Positions 7,638 to 17,490 of a DNA stretch of 51,472 bases are shown here, piece by piece. The DNA comes from Chloroflexota bacterium (GTDB taxonomy: Bacteria; Chloroflexota; Dehalococcoidia; JACPQD01). Location: positions 1-51,472 of the forward strand of contig JACPQD010000004.1 in NCBI GenBank assembly GCA_016190665.1, given 5' to 3'. Below the pieces are notes generated by a model, which was not told the origin of the DNA, did no database searches, and worked only from the letters and a program-made list of their open reading frames with translations. The stretch's first letter is position 1. Every line of letters begins with the position of its first letter. The translations under genes were made by a program, and so were the position numbers.

Positions 7638-9470
7638 TTACGCCCGCACGGCCGTGCGCGCCTCTTTTCTCTCTTTGTAACGCTCGTCGGCGATAAGGAC
7701 CCGCTTGCGCAGCCGCAGGCTCTTCGGGGTCACCTCCAGCAGCTCATCGTCCTCTAGGAAGTCCAGGCTCTGCTCCAGGCTCAGGATAGTGGGCGGAGTC
7801 AGGATTATCGAGAAGTCGGAGGTCGAGGCGCGGATGTTGGTCTGCTTCTTCTCCTTGCAGACGTTGACCACCAGGTCGTCCTCCCGCGCGTGCAGCCCCA
7901 CGATCATCCCTTCGTAGACTTCGGTCTGCGGCGGGATGAAAGTGATGCCGCGGCTCTGCGCGTTGTTGAGGCCGTAGGTGACGGCCCTGCCTACCTCCGA
8001 GGCCACCAGGGCGCCGTTGCGCAGCTTTGGGATCGGGCTCCCGAGGCGTTCGAAGCGCAGGAACTGCGAGTTCATCACGGCCGTGCCGCGCGTCAGCGAC
8101 AACATCTTGCTGCGCAGGCCCAGGAGACCGCGCGTGGTGATCTCGAAGACGAGGCGTGTCGTGCCGTCGCTGTTCTCCTCTTGCGCGATGAGAGCCCCCC
8201 GGCGACTGCCCACTTCCGCGGCCACCGCGCCCACGTAGCCGGTGTCCACGTCGACGGTCAGCTCCTCCAGAGGCTCCATAAGTACGCCGTCGACCATCTT
8301 CGTCACGACCTGGGGCTTGCCGACCTGCAACTCGTAGCCCTCGCGACGCAGGTTCTCGATAAAGACGGACAGGTGTAACTCTCCGCGCCCGGAGACGATG
8401 TACTCTCCGCCCGTCACTTCGAGGCGAAGAGCGATGTTCGTCTGCAACTCCCGCTGGATCCGGTCCAGGATCTGACGACCGGTAACGAACTGGCCCTCCC
8501 GGCCCGCGAAAGGCGAGGTGTTGGCCGAGATGGACATTTTCAGCGTCGGCTCGCCGATCTCGATCGTGGGCAGGGCTTCGGGGGCCGCGGCGTCGGCTAT
8601 GGTGTCGCCGATGCCCGCGTTCTTCAGGCCGACAATGGCCACGATATCACCCGCCTCAGCCTCCGGCACCTCCAGCCTCTTCAAGCCCTGGCTGACGTAG
8701 ACCTTGTCGATACGGCCGGACTCCCAGACGCCATTCTTTCCCAGGACGCTGACGACGAGGCCGGGCGTAGCGACGCCGCGCCTGATGCGGCCGATGGCGT
8801 ACTTCCCCTGGAAGCTATCCCAGTCGAGGGCGGAGATCAACATCTGGAAGGGTCCGTCCCGCTCCGCCTGTGGCGGTGGGACGTGCTCGATTATGCCCTC
8901 AAGCAGCGGGCTCAGGTCCCCCGGGGCCGCCGGGTCACCCGGCGCCTCGACCCAGGTCTTCCCCTCACGCCCGACGGCGAAGTAGATGGGGAAATCGAGC
9001 TGCGAGGTGTCCTTGGCCAAATCGAGGAAGAGGTCGCAGGTCTTCTCTATAACCTCCTCGACGCGGGCGTCGCGCTTGTCGATCTTGTTGATGACGACGA
9101 TGGGGCGCAGGCCAATCTCCAGCGCCTTCCTCAAGACGAACTTGGTCTGGGGCATGGGGCCTTCCTGGGCGTCGATTACGAGTATGGCCCCATCGGCCAT
9201 GTTCAGCGTACGCTCCACCTCGCCGGAGAAGTCGGCGTGACCAGGCGTATCTATGATATTGATTTTCGTATCGCCGTAGATGATAGCCGTGTTCTTGGCC
9301 AGGATGGTGATGCCCCGCTCCCGCTCCTGGTCGTTGGAGTCCATGATCAATGTCTGGCTCATGGCGGCCTCGTTGTCGCGGAAGGTGTGCGACTGCTTGA
9401 GGAGACCGTCGACCAGCGTGGTCTTGCCATGGTCCACGTGAGCGATAATAGCGATGTTGCGAAGGTTCAT
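7638..9470 (-). CDS. typA: Ribosome-associated GTPase TypA/BipA
   Basis: A translational GTPase of the EF-G/LepA superfamily that acts on the ribosome in 50S assembly and stress adaptation. The G domain starts at once: P-loop AHVDHGKTT (residues 10-18), RGITI in switch I, DTPGH, and NKID. EF-G-like domains III and V and the TypA-specific C-terminal domain follow ([11 protein letters not shown] and KKQTNIRAS blocks). Length 610 is typical, and all catalytic motifs are intact. It is a single gene on the minus strand, with word-repeat DNA upstream and the 7545-7615 hairpin downstream. Confidence 0.98.
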   Translation of the reverse strand: MNLRNIAIIAHVDHGKTTLVDGLLKQSHTFRDNEAAMSQTLIMDSNDQERERGITILAKNTAIIYGDTKINIIDTPGHADFSGEVERTLNMADGAILVIDAQEGPMPQTKFVLRKALEIGLRPIVVINKIDKRDARVEEVIEKTCDLFLDLAKDTSQLDFPIYFAVGREGKTWVEAPGDPAAPGDLSPLLEGIIEHVPPPQAERDGPFQMLISALDWDSFQGKYAIGRIRRGVATPGLVVSVLGKNGVWESGRIDKVYVSQGLKRLEVPEAEAGDIVAIVGLKNAGIGDTIADAAAPEALPTIEIGEPTLKMSISANTSPFAGREGQFVTGRQILDRIQRELQTNIALRLEVTGGEYIVSGRGELHLSVFIENLRREGYELQVGKPQVVTKMVDGVLMEPLEELTVDVDTGYVGAVAAEVGSRRGALIAQEENSDGTTRLVFEITTRGLLGLRSKMLSLTRGTAVMNSQFLRFERLGSPIPKLRNGALVASEVGRAVTYGLNNAQSRGITFIPPQTEVYEGMIVGLHAREDDLVVNVCKEKKQTNIRASTSDFSIILTPPTILSLEQSLDFLEDDELLEVTPKSLRLRKRVLIADERYKERKEARTAVRA

Positions 9471-9752
9471 GAGGTAGCTGTCAGCCGTCAGCTATCAGCG
9501 ATCAGCCGGACGCTGATAGTCAGATAAACCACGAAATACACGAAACACACAAAATATCCGAGTTGTTGAAAGTGGAGACGCTCGTGAAGGGCTGCCAACG
9601 CCTTGCTGACTGCTGAAGGCTGAAAGCTGATGGCTGGCGGCTGACAGGTGACCGTCTACACATCATAAGGGGTGGCTATCCAGCCACCCCTTACTATTGT
9701 CTTCTCTTGGCCTTCGGCTATCAGCCTTCAGCGAGCTGATAGCTGACGGCTG
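9471..9752. repeat. Degenerate CAGCTATCAGC word repeats
   Basis: Variants of CAGCTATCAGC, GCTGATAGCTGACGG and GCTGAAGGCTGA recur in both orientations at about 9480-9510, 9610-9650 and 9715-9752, with AT-rich spacer between. The copies are too divergent for a simple tandem array. Similar words recur near 11140-11160. No gene is visible. Confidence 0.55.
9667..9692. terminator. Perfect 11-bp hairpin terminator
   Basis: AAGGGGTGGCT and its exact complement enclose the 4-nt loop ATCC. On the minus strand it lies 60 bp beyond the stop of the zinc-ribbon gene. The A/T-ended stem is consistent with a rho-independent terminator usable in either direction, although the T run after it is short. Confidence 0.65.
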
Positions 9753-9753
9753 C

Positions 9754-10146
9754 TTACCAGCTTCGGCTGCGTCCGCCGCCGGAGCCGCTGCCGCTGTACC
9801 GGCGCTCGCCACCGCCGCCAAACCGGCGCTCGCCGGTGCCTGCCGGGCGATGGGCCGCGTAGCAGTCCGAGCAGTAGACCGGTCGGTCGCTTCGGGGCTG
9901 GAAAGGCACTTCCGTGGCCTTGCCGCACTGGGCGCAGGTCACAGGGTACATCTCTCGGCGGGCATTGAACCCGCCGCCGCCTCCGCCCTCGCCTCGGTTG
10001 GCTTTGCGAGCAGCCCGACAAGACGGGCAGCGGCCCGGCTCGTTAGTGAAGCCCTTCTGTGCGAAGAACTCCTGCTCGCTAGCCGTGAAGGTGAATTCGG
10101 TTCCACAATCGCGGCAGGTTAGGGTCTTGTCTTGCATGTTGATCAC
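9754..10146 (-). CDS. Zinc-ribbon protein with Gly/Arg/Ser-rich tail
   Basis: A small protein (about 130 residues) with two zinc-ribbon-like CxxC pairs near the N-terminus (CRDC and CPSC) and two more after a Gly linker (CAQC and CSDC). The last 25-30 residues are Gly/Arg/Ser repeats (GERRFGGGGERRYSG), resembling RGG-type nucleic-acid-binding tails. Start: a GTG at 10146 with AGGAG 5 nt upstream is preferred. The ATG three codons later lacks a well-spaced site. Proteins of this type are common in Chloroflexota and some Deltaproteobacteria without a known role. RNA or DNA binding is an inference from composition. Confidence 0.85.
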   Translation of the reverse strand: MINMQDKTLTCRDCGTEFTFTASEQEFFAQKGFTNEPGRCPSCRAARKANRGEGGGGGGFNARREMYPVTCAQCGKATEVPFQPRSDRPVYCSDCYAAHRPAGTGERRFGGGGERRYSGSGSGGGRSRSW

Positions 10147-10271
10147 GCTGACTCCTGGAAAAACTGTACTTGGAACATCCGTCAGCGCGAACACGTTAGG
10201 AGGCAGAAACCGGGGCCACTAACAAGCGGCGAACTGCGGATAGATACCAGCGAATATCAGTATAGCACATT

Positions 10272-11123
10272 TCAGAAAAGTTTGCTTGACAAGTAATCAC
10301 ATCGTAGGAGCTGACGTCTCTGTCGGCCTGGGGAGTGGCCCCCCGCCCCTGGCGGATAGGGACGTACGCCGCGGCGTTGTCGAGCCGACAGACAAGCCGC
10401 TGCCTCCGCGGTGAGGAACCAGTGGACCTGCCCGGAGGCGGGCCGCACCAGCGCAGCGGGGAGCGGCGGCTGGGCAGGGTCGGACTCCAGCACGCGCTTG
10501 ATGACGCCGCACTTGGATGCCTGGGTTGCCAGAAAGACCACCCGGCTCGCGGCGTTGATCAGAGGAAGGGTGAAAGTGATGCGCCAGGCGCGGAGATGGG
10601 GCGCCCAGTTCGCGGTCACCAGGCGCTTCTCCTCCCGAAGCGCCGACGTTCCCGGGACCAGGGACGCGGTGTGCCCGTCCTCCCCGATGCCCAGCAGCAT
10701 CAGATCGAAGACGGGTTTGGGCTGCTGAAACAACTCGCGCAGCTCACGCTCGTATTCCCCGGCGGCCTGCCGGGGAGCGATCTCTCCTCTGATACGGTGG
10801 ACCCGTGCCGGCGGAATGGCGACCCTGTCCAGCAACGCTTTTTGGGCCGCTCCGTAGTTGCTGTCCGGGTGGTCACGGGGGACGCAGCGCTCGTCGCTCC
10901 AAAAAACGTGCCACTTATTCCAGGCGATTCGTTCCAGAAAGGGAGAGGAGGAAAGCGCCTCATAAAGCGGGAGCGGCGTGGACCCGCCGGAGAGGGCGAT
11001 AGTGAACCGTCCCTTGGTCGCTGCCCGGTCATCGGCGACCGAGGCGACAAACCGGGCAGCCGCCTGCGCCAGATCATCGGGTCCGGGCAAGACGTGAAGC
11101 TGAAATGATGAAGGATGAATCAT
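10272..11123 (-). CDS. pgl: 6-phosphogluconolactonase (DevB/SOL type)
   Basis: Hydrolyses 6-phosphogluconolactone to 6-phosphogluconate, the second step of the oxidative pentose phosphate pathway. Family marks are ALSGGSTP near residue 45, WHVFWSDERCVP, SNYG, and LGIGEDGHTASL. The normal end of the family (GQVHWFLTAEAAACL) comes about 35 residues before the stop. The remaining Arg/Gly-rich tail has no family match I know and probably results from loss of the original stop. The start (MIHPSSFQLHV) fits the usual N-terminus. gnd lies 176 bp upstream on the same strand. Confidence 0.93.
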   Translation of the reverse strand: MIHPSSFQLHVLPGPDDLAQAAARFVASVADDRAATKGRFTIALSGGSTPLPLYEALSSSPFLERIAWNKWHVFWSDERCVPRDHPDSNYGAAQKALLDRVAIPPARVHRIRGEIAPRQAAGEYERELRELFQQPKPVFDLMLLGIGEDGHTASLVPGTSALREEKRLVTANWAPHLRAWRITFTLPLINAASRVVFLATQASKCGVIKRVLESDPAQPPLPAALVRPASGQVHWFLTAEAAACLSARQRRGVRPYPPGAGGHSPGRQRRQLLRCDYLSSKLF

Positions 11124-11299
11124 CCATAATAGCCTGCAGCTTTCAGCAATCAGCCCTCAGCAAACTCCAAGTGGACCAAGTGGACTTTGTGAACAGGCAT
11201 TCCTCATTCGTTATTCCCAACTCTGCATCATTACCCCTGGATTTGATCCAGGGCTTCGCGTGCCTCGACATCCGGTCCTCACTCATCATTCCGCATTCA

Positions 11300-12208
11300 T
11301 CATTTCGCATTTCGCACCGGGTGGCCGCCGAAGCGGTTGCGCAGTGCGGCCAGCAGCCGAGCCCCGAAAGGCTTCCCTTGACGGGAACGAAAACGCGCCT
11401 GGAGCGATAAGCTGATCACCGGCGCCGGGATGGCCAGGTCTATCGCCTCTCGCGCCGCCCAGCGACCCTCCCCCGAATCCTCCACGTAGGCATCGAGGCC
11501 CGCCAGCCGCGGGTCTTCCTTCAAGGCATCGGCCGTCAGCTCCAGCAGCCAGGAGCGCACCACACTGCCGTGACGCCAGATTTCCGCTACCTGGGCCAGA
11601 TCGATACCGAACTCTCCCTTGGCCTGCATAAGCTCGAAGCCTTCCGCATAGGCCTGCATGAGTCCGTACTCTATTCCATTATGGATCATCTTGACGAAAT
11701 GGCCGGCGCCCGCCGGGCCCACGTGGCCGTACCCTCTGTTCGGAGAGGGTGCCAGTGTCTGGAAAAGGGGCTCCAACCTTCGGAAGACCTCCCGTTCGCC
11801 GCCCACCATGAGGCTGTAGCCTTCGGTGAGGCCCCATATGCCCCCGCTGGTGCCCGCGTCCAGAAAAGCGATGCCGCGCGTCTGCAGAGCTGCCGCCCGG
11901 CGCAGGGCGTCTTTGTAGAAGGAGTTGCCGCCGTCGATGACGGCATCGCCGGGCGAGAGTGTGTTTGCCAGGGCGTCGATAGCGCTCTCCGTCGCCTCGC
12001 CCGCGGGCACCATCACCCACACGGCGCGCGGCGCACCCAAACTGACCACCAGGTCTTCCACGGAGCCTGCCCCCACTGCGCCTTCGCCGACGATAGCCTG
12101 CACCGCTTCGGCCTGGCGATCGTAAGCGACAACACGGTGGCCGCCGCGAAGCAAACGCCGCACCATGTTGCTGCCCATGCGGCCCAACCCGATCATTCCG
12201 AGCTCCAT
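11300..12208 (-). CDS. gnd: 6-phosphogluconate dehydrogenase, short (YqeC-like) form
   Basis: Oxidatively decarboxylates 6-phosphogluconate to ribulose 5-phosphate. It has an N-terminal Rossmann motif GMIGLGRMGSNM (residues 4-15), VIDGGNS, the substrate loop DAGTSGGIWGL and the catalytic region GAGHFVKMIHNGIEYG with Lys and Asn. At 302 residues it is the short, usually NAD-dependent class rather than the 470-residue E. coli Gnd. Read with the adjacent pgl it gives two of the three oxidative pentose phosphate steps; no zwf is in view. A substrate-binding lipoprotein gene begins divergently about 190 bp to the right. Confidence 0.96.
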   Translation of the reverse strand: MELGMIGLGRMGSNMVRRLLRGGHRVVAYDRQAEAVQAIVGEGAVGAGSVEDLVVSLGAPRAVWVMVPAGEATESAIDALANTLSPGDAVIDGGNSFYKDALRRAAALQTRGIAFLDAGTSGGIWGLTEGYSLMVGGEREVFRRLEPLFQTLAPSPNRGYGHVGPAGAGHFVKMIHNGIEYGLMQAYAEGFELMQAKGEFGIDLAQVAEIWRHGSVVRSWLLELTADALKEDPRLAGLDAYVEDSGEGRWAAREAIDLAIPAPVISLSLQARFRSRQGKPFGARLLAALRNRFGGHPVRNAK

Positions 12209-12400
12209 AGCGCCCCTCCTTATGTCGATAGACGCAACTCTTCCACGCCCAGACCCATCTTAGCATCGGTAATCCCGTCCGACAAGTCTGACCCGTCTGA
12301 CTCGTCTGACCGGCGCTTGACAAGCGTGCGCCACGTGTTATACTCTTGGCAGTCAGTCACAAGCTCTGGGCGTGAATCACTGACTGTGAAGGAGATCGCC

Positions 12401-14113
12401 ATGCAGACGAGGAATTGGCTCAACCTGGCCGGTTGCCTGGCCACGGCAACCTTGCTACTGGCTGGCTGCGCTCCGGCGGCAGCGCCAGCGCCCACGCCGA
12501 AGACAGAGGCGCCGAAAGCCAGTCCCAAGGTGGAGACGCCAGCAGCCAAACCAGCCCCCAGCCCCCAGCCCCAAGCCCCTGGCTCCACCCCCAAGCCCGC
12601 CGCTGATCAGCCCCGGTATGGGGGCTCTCTCGCCATCCCCACTACCGGCGACCCGCTCAGTCTGGACGTAGTCCAGGAAGTGGGCTATCTCGTCGTCAAC
12701 GTCCTTCAGAGCACATACAGTGGGCTCATCCAGTCGGACCCGAACAGTCCCGAGGAGATTATCGGCGACCTGGCCAAAAGTTGGGAAATCGCTAAGGACG
12801 GGCTCGCTTATACCTTCCGCTTGCAGGAGAACGTCAAATTCCACGATGGCACAGCGCTCACGAGCGACGATGTCAAGACGAGCCTCGACAGGCAGCTTGA
12901 TCCTCCCCGCGGCCTTCGGGCCCCGCGCCGCCCGGAGATGCAGGCTATCGAAAAGGTTGAGACTCTGGACAAAAATACCGTCAAGCTCACTCTGAAGTAC
13001 CCCTTCGGGCCCCTGCTTACCGTCCTTTCTTCCGGCTATCAGGTCGTCTATTCGAAGAGCTTTCTCGAGAAGAAAGGCAACATGACGAAGGATGTCATGG
13101 GGACCGGCCCCTTCAAGCTCAAGAACTACTCTCAGGGCGTCTCTCTGGAACAGGTGAAGAACCCGGACTATTTCGTTAAGGGGCGCCCCTACCTGGACGG
13201 CCTCACCTTCTACATCATCAAGGACGCCGGGACCAGGCTGGCAGCCTTCCGCACCGGTCGGGTCAAGCTGACCGGGCCTGGGGAAGCTGGCCTCATGCCC
13301 ACCGACGCCGAAGTTGTCAAGAAAGAAATTCCTAACGTGCAGATCATATCTTATCCGGGTCTGCAGTACGGCAATATCACGCTGAATACGTCGCAAAAGC
13401 CGTGGTCCGACATCAAGGTCAGAAAGGCAGCCAGTCTGGCCATCGACCGCCAGAACGCCGTGAAGGTCCTGGCGCAAGGTTATGGCGAGATCGGCAGCCA
13501 CTTCCCGGGCAAGTGGGGCATACCCGGAAACGAGTTGGAGAAGATCCCTGGCTGGCGTCAGCCCAAAGACGCCGACATTGCCGAGGCCAAAAAGCTGCTG
13601 GCAGAGGCCGGCTACCCGGATGGTTTCACGGTGAAGGGGCTGGTCAGGTCCGAGAAAATCAACGTGGAAGTGTCAACGTACGCTGCCAATGAGCTCGCCA
13701 AGATCGGCATCAAATATGAGTTGGACGTCAAAGAGACGGCCGTGCGCACCCAACTGCTGAATACTGGCGATTTCAGCGCCCACGCCTTCCACAGCGCCTA
13801 TATCTACCCTGATCCGCAGAACGAGTCCCGGTTCTGGACGCCACCCCTTCGCGGCGACTGGGGCCAGAATTGGGCGCGGGTGGATGATAAGAAGATCTTT
13901 GACCTGTGGGACAAACAAGGGCGGGCTGTGGACCTGGCGGAGCGGGCCAAGATAGTGCGCGAGCTGGACCTCGCCTTGATTGACTACGCGGCCCGGCCGG
14001 TGGTCTACTGGAGGAATGCCATCATCGGCATGTGGCCGGAAGTGAGGGGGCGGGGCAAGCTGATCGGCAACTACAATTTCCAGAAGTATCAGGACGTTTG
14101 GCTGGCGAAGTAA
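12401..14113 (+). CDS. ABC transporter substrate-binding lipoprotein, family 5
   Basis: Translation starts at the ATG at 12401: GAAGGAG lies 6 nt upstream and the lipoprotein signal begins there (lipobox LLAGC, Cys23). An open frame reaching much further left is only antisense to gnd. The mature chain opens with a Pro/Ala/Lys linker to about residue 65, then an SBP_bac_5 domain: YTFRLQENVKFHDG, VKNPDYFVKGRPYLDG, and a C-terminal NYNFQKYQDVWLAK. The 570-residue product resembles the one at 31149-32849 more than the tandem pair at 3372-6792. It is followed on the same strand, after 224 bp with a repeat hairpin, by the glycyl radical enzyme, so substrate import for that enzyme is plausible. Confidence 0.95.
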   Translation: MQTRNWLNLAGCLATATLLLAGCAPAAAPAPTPKTEAPKASPKVETPAAKPAPSPQPQAPGSTPKPAADQPRYGGSLAIPTTGDPLSLDVVQEVGYLVVNVLQSTYSGLIQSDPNSPEEIIGDLAKSWEIAKDGLAYTFRLQENVKFHDGTALTSDDVKTSLDRQLDPPRGLRAPRRPEMQAIEKVETLDKNTVKLTLKYPFGPLLTVLSSGYQVVYSKSFLEKKGNMTKDVMGTGPFKLKNYSQGVSLEQVKNPDYFVKGRPYLDGLTFYIIKDAGTRLAAFRTGRVKLTGPGEAGLMPTDAEVVKKEIPNVQIISYPGLQYGNITLNTSQKPWSDIKVRKAASLAIDRQNAVKVLAQGYGEIGSHFPGKWGIPGNELEKIPGWRQPKDADIAEAKKLLAEAGYPDGFTVKGLVRSEKINVEVSTYAANELAKIGIKYELDVKETAVRTQLLNTGDFSAHAFHSAYIYPDPQNESRFWTPPLRGDWGQNWARVDDKKIFDLWDKQGRAVDLAERAKIVRELDLALIDYAARPVVYWRNAIIGMWPEVRGRGKLIGNYNFQKYQDVWLAK

Positions 14114-14160
14114 GAACGAGAAGCGAGAAGCAGGGAGCGGGAAGCGAGAAGCGGCACGCA

Positions 14161-14188
14161 CCGGAGGGACGCGCTTCGTCGCGTCCGC
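14161..14188 (+). repeat. Dispersed 28-bp hairpin, copy 1
   Basis: The arms GGACGCG and CGCGTCC enclose CTTCGT. The same 28 bp, with one mismatch and in the opposite orientation, occurs at 30073-30100. Both copies lie in short gaps downstream of a gene in the plus-strand clusters. Confidence 0.7.
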
Positions 14189-14337
14189 AGCGCCCCAGAG
14201 CCCGTCAATCCCGATTAGACTAACCGCTCCGTTTGGCATAGAATTGTAGACGAAGTGACATACCGCATGGTCTGGCTGCTGCGGCGGAAGCAGAGAGAGG
14301 CATATCGGGAACGATATGCGTAAGGAGGCAAAGGGAA

Positions 14338-16764
14338 ATGGTTACCGTGATTACCCAAGAGGAACTGCGCAGGGAAATCGACGCCCTGGAGCTCAGCCCC
14401 AGACTTCAGCGGCTCCGGGCCAAGTACTTCGAGGAGGCCCCCCAGATCTGCGCTCAGAGGCTCAAGTATGCCATGGAGGGCTGGAAGGAGGGCGAGGGAC
14501 AGCCTGTCGAACTCCGGTGCGCCATGAAGCTCAGGAGGATCCTGGAGGGCGTGCCGATTGTGATTCAGGAAGGGGAGATAACCGCCGGCAACCAGAGTCG
14601 CTTCTTCCGCGGCTGCGCCCCCTTCAGCGACTGGGATAGCGAGTACTTCGCCAAGAACACCGATGGGCAGAAGGTGACCTTCGGCGGACCCGCCGAGCAG
14701 GGCAGCATCTCGGAGGAGGACTGGAGGATATGTCAGGAGGCTGCCGCGTATTTCCGGGGGAAGACGCCGGGCGAGGCGGCTCGCAAAATATCAGAAACAA
14801 TGTTTGGCGATTGGTACCACGAGGCTATGGAGCTGCGCGCCTGCGTCCCACAGTATGATGAGGAGCCCTATCTGCCCGGCGTACCCGTCTGGGAAAAGGT
14901 GTTGACTAGAGGCATGGCCGGCATCATCGCCGATTGCGACGCGGCCGAGAGGCGCTTCAGGGAGTCCGGCGAGCATGATCCGGAGAAGTTGCATTTCTGG
15001 GAGGCGGTGCGGATAGCCTGCCGGGCGGTGGTGAGCTTCGCTCAGCGTCATGCCGCCGTGGCCCGCGAGCTTGCTGCCAAGGCATCGGACCCGGAGAGGA
15101 AGAAGCAGCTTGAGCGGATCGCCGAGGCCTGCGGCTGGGCGCCAGAGCACCCGCCGCGCAACTTCTTCGAGGCCGTCCAAGCCCTGCGCCTCACCCATGT
15201 CGCCATGCTCATGGAGAACGGACGCAAGGGGCCAGACATCGGCCGCCTGGACCAGATGCTGTACCCCTTCTTCAAGCGCGACCTGGAAGCTGGCCGCCTT
15301 ACCGCGGCGGAGGCGGCTGACATCCTGGGGGACTACATCACCTACCTGAGCAAGCTGCAGATGAGCCGCGAACAGAAGGGCCAGGAAGTCCACCAGGCTA
15401 CGATGATCATCCACATAACCCTCGGCGGGGTAGGCCGCGACGGCAAGGACGCCAGCAACGAGCTTACCTATCTGCTGGTCCATTTGCTGGGCCTCCTGAA
15501 GTACGCGGAGCCCCACGCCACCATCCGCCTGAGCGACCAGACGCCGCACTGGCTGCTGCTCAAGGCTCTGGATACCAATCGCCGCGTCAATGGCATCCCC
15601 ATGTACGAGAACGATAAGCACGTCATCAGCTACATGGTCGAGCGCGGCGTGCCTCTCGAGGAGGCGCGCGATTGGGGAATCGTGGGCTGCTCTCAGCCGA
15701 CCGCCTCGCCCCAGAGACACTACACCGTGTTCCAGATGCATACCCCGCTGCCGCTGGACCTGGCGCTGCACAATGGCGTCTCTCCCATCAACGGAAGAAA
15801 GATGGGATGCGACACTGGGGACCCCCGAAGCTTCAAGACCTTCGAAGACGTGTACGACGCCTACCAGAAGCAGTACGAGTTCGTCTTCCGGCGGCTGTTC
15901 CGGCTGCTGCGGCTGATGTACCTGGCGGAAACGCCCATTGTCCGGCATCCCCTGCGCTCCGCTCTGGACTTCGCCAGCGTGGAGAACGGGCAGAGCCACC
16001 TCATGGGCGGCTGCGGCTCCTATCCACTGTGGCATGCCAAGGACCGCGGACTGGTGGATACGGGCGACTGCCTCACGGCGGTCAAGAAGCTGGTCTTCGA
16101 TGAGAAGAAGCTCACCATGGCCGAGCTGCTGGACGCCATCAACGCCAACTTCGCCGGCGAGCGCGGCGAGGAGATCAGGCAGATGTGCCTTGCCGCTCCC
16201 AAGTACGGCAACGACATCGACGAGGCCGATTTCATGGTGCGCGACGTGGCCAAGTTCAGCGCCGGCGTGATCACGTCAGAGAGGAACGTCTTCGGCCAGC
16301 CCTACAGCATCAACCGCAATGGCGTTTCCTGGCACTACGGCGCGGGCAAGGGTGTGGGCGCTTTGCCCAATGGCCGGAAGGCGGGGACGCCGCTGGTGGA
16401 CGGCTCGCTGTCCCCTATGGGCGGGATGGACAGAAACGGCCCCACGGCGGTCCTGAATTCGGCGCTCAAGGCGGACTACAAGGAGTCGCTGGTGGCCATC
16501 CTGAACCAGAAGTTTCCGCTCACCGTGGCCCACAGCCCGGAGTCCATGGACAAGATCGCCGCCCTCACCAGCACCTTCATCAACAACGGAGGCCTGCACA
16601 TCCAATTCAACTTCATCGACCGGAACGTATTGCTTAGCGCCAAGAAGCATCCGGAAAGGTATAAGGACCTGGTGGTGCGCGTCGCGGGCTACAGCGCCTA
16701 CTTCGTGCACCTGTCACCGGAAATCCAGGATGAGATCATCGCCCGCACCGAACAGACGATTTAA
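14338..16764 (+). CDS. Glycyl radical enzyme (pyruvate formate-lyase family), substrate unknown
   Basis: An 808-residue enzyme of the PFL/diol-dehydratase superfamily that would carry a stable glycyl radical after activation by a radical-SAM enzyme. The radical motif RVAGYSAYFVHL places the Gly at residue 784, 24 residues from the C-terminus as usual, followed by SPEIQDEIIARTEQ. The thiyl-radical Cys is C451 in WGIVGCSQP. The residues after it differ from the GCVE of many decarboxylases and dehydratases: Ser-Gln replaces Val-Glu, removing the acidic residue used as general base. PFL itself (two adjacent Cys) is excluded. AAGGAGG lies about 9 nt before the ATG. No activating enzyme is encoded nearby. 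The SBP gene upstream may supply its substrate. Confidence 0.92.
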   Translation: MVTVITQEELRREIDALELSPRLQRLRAKYFEEAPQICAQRLKYAMEGWKEGEGQPVELRCAMKLRRILEGVPIVIQEGEITAGNQSRFFRGCAPFSDWDSEYFAKNTDGQKVTFGGPAEQGSISEEDWRICQEAAAYFRGKTPGEAARKISETMFGDWYHEAMELRACVPQYDEEPYLPGVPVWEKVLTRGMAGIIADCDAAERRFRESGEHDPEKLHFWEAVRIACRAVVSFAQRHAAVARELAAKASDPERKKQLERIAEACGWAPEHPPRNFFEAVQALRLTHVAMLMENGRKGPDIGRLDQMLYPFFKRDLEAGRLTAAEAADILGDYITYLSKLQMSREQKGQEVHQATMIIHITLGGVGRDGKDASNELTYLLVHLLGLLKYAEPHATIRLSDQTPHWLLLKALDTNRRVNGIPMYENDKHVISYMVERGVPLEEARDWGIVGCSQPTASPQRHYTVFQMHTPLPLDLALHNGVSPINGRKMGCDTGDPRSFKTFEDVYDAYQKQYEFVFRRLFRLLRLMYLAETPIVRHPLRSALDFASVENGQSHLMGGCGSYPLWHAKDRGLVDTGDCLTAVKKLVFDEKKLTMAELLDAINANFAGERGEEIRQMCLAAPKYGNDIDEADFMVRDVAKFSAGVITSERNVFGQPYSINRNGVSWHYGAGKGVGALPNGRKAGTPLVDGSLSPMGGMDRNGPTAVLNSALKADYKESLVAILNQKFPLTVAHSPESMDKIAALTSTFINNGGLHIQFNFIDRNVLLSAKKHPERYKDLVVRVAGYSAYFVHLSPEIQDEIIARTEQTI

Positions 16765-17490
16765 GAGGCGGTTATCCGGGCTGCCGCTGCGGCGCGGCGC
16801 GTTTTCCTGAGTTCGAGGCCTTTCGACACACCCTCAGACACTGGACTGAAGGGCAAATCGAGAGGCGTATTGAGCCAGTCGGACTGATGGGTCGTCACAA
16901 GAGTGAAGTCAGCTGGCAGGCACGAGTTGTATTGTGCCTGCTAGCCTCACGTGAGGGGTCAAAATTGAACCGGCGTTGACACACCTTTCTGGCAAGCCGC
17001 CCAGCCGAAAATCGCCTTGCGGCAATCCCGGAATGATCCCTTAGCCACCTATCCCACTCGATGCCAGTTTTTCGAAGGTAGACGGCGCGCCTTAAGCGCT
17101 CGTAGGGACGTCCTATCGCGCTCAGAAGTTCCTACAATTCCTGCGCACCATCAATCGCCAAACTCCTAACTCGGCAAAGCCGAAACCAAACCTCTCCCTT
17201 TCGCAAAGAGCCTGCCCCGAGCCTGTCGAAGGGGAGATTGAGAGGGATTTCATAAAGCACGCTGGTTGCGAAGTGACAAATCCCCCTTAATCCCCCTTTT
17301 CCAACGGGGGAGATATCAGGTTCATGCGACTTTGCGCGCAATTTCATTCGTAAGGTACTAGGCGTCGGCCCGGGACTTCGCCCGGAAGACATGGCCCCTT
17401 GGGGGCAGTTGACACCGTGAATGGTTCTCCTAATAGCTGCCGCTCTCCATAGGATTTATCGACAATCTTTTGTCGATGTTGCAGTCGTAA
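16765..17490. other. Non-coding stretch after the glycyl radical gene
   Basis: No gene is supported. A hairpin with 8-bp arms GCAGGCAC/GTGCCTGC at 16916-16941 (loop 10 nt) may be the terminator of the glycyl radical gene, and a 12-bp palindrome CCTCACGTGAGG follows at 16946. Near 17215 is the dispersed word GAGCCTGTCGAAGGGGAG, and near 17280-17315 a CCCCCTTAATCCCCC-type repeat, both common non-coding words. Confidence 0.5.

Noticed and set aside
11570..12400. Long upstream extension of the substrate-binding protein frame
   Set aside because: It is antisense to gnd. The lipoprotein signal and ribosome site fix the start at 12401.
17132..17392. Minus-strand 86-codon frame
   Set aside because: Its sequence is made of common non-coding repeat words (CCCCCTTAATCCCCC, GAGCCTGTCGAAGG), so translation is not supported.
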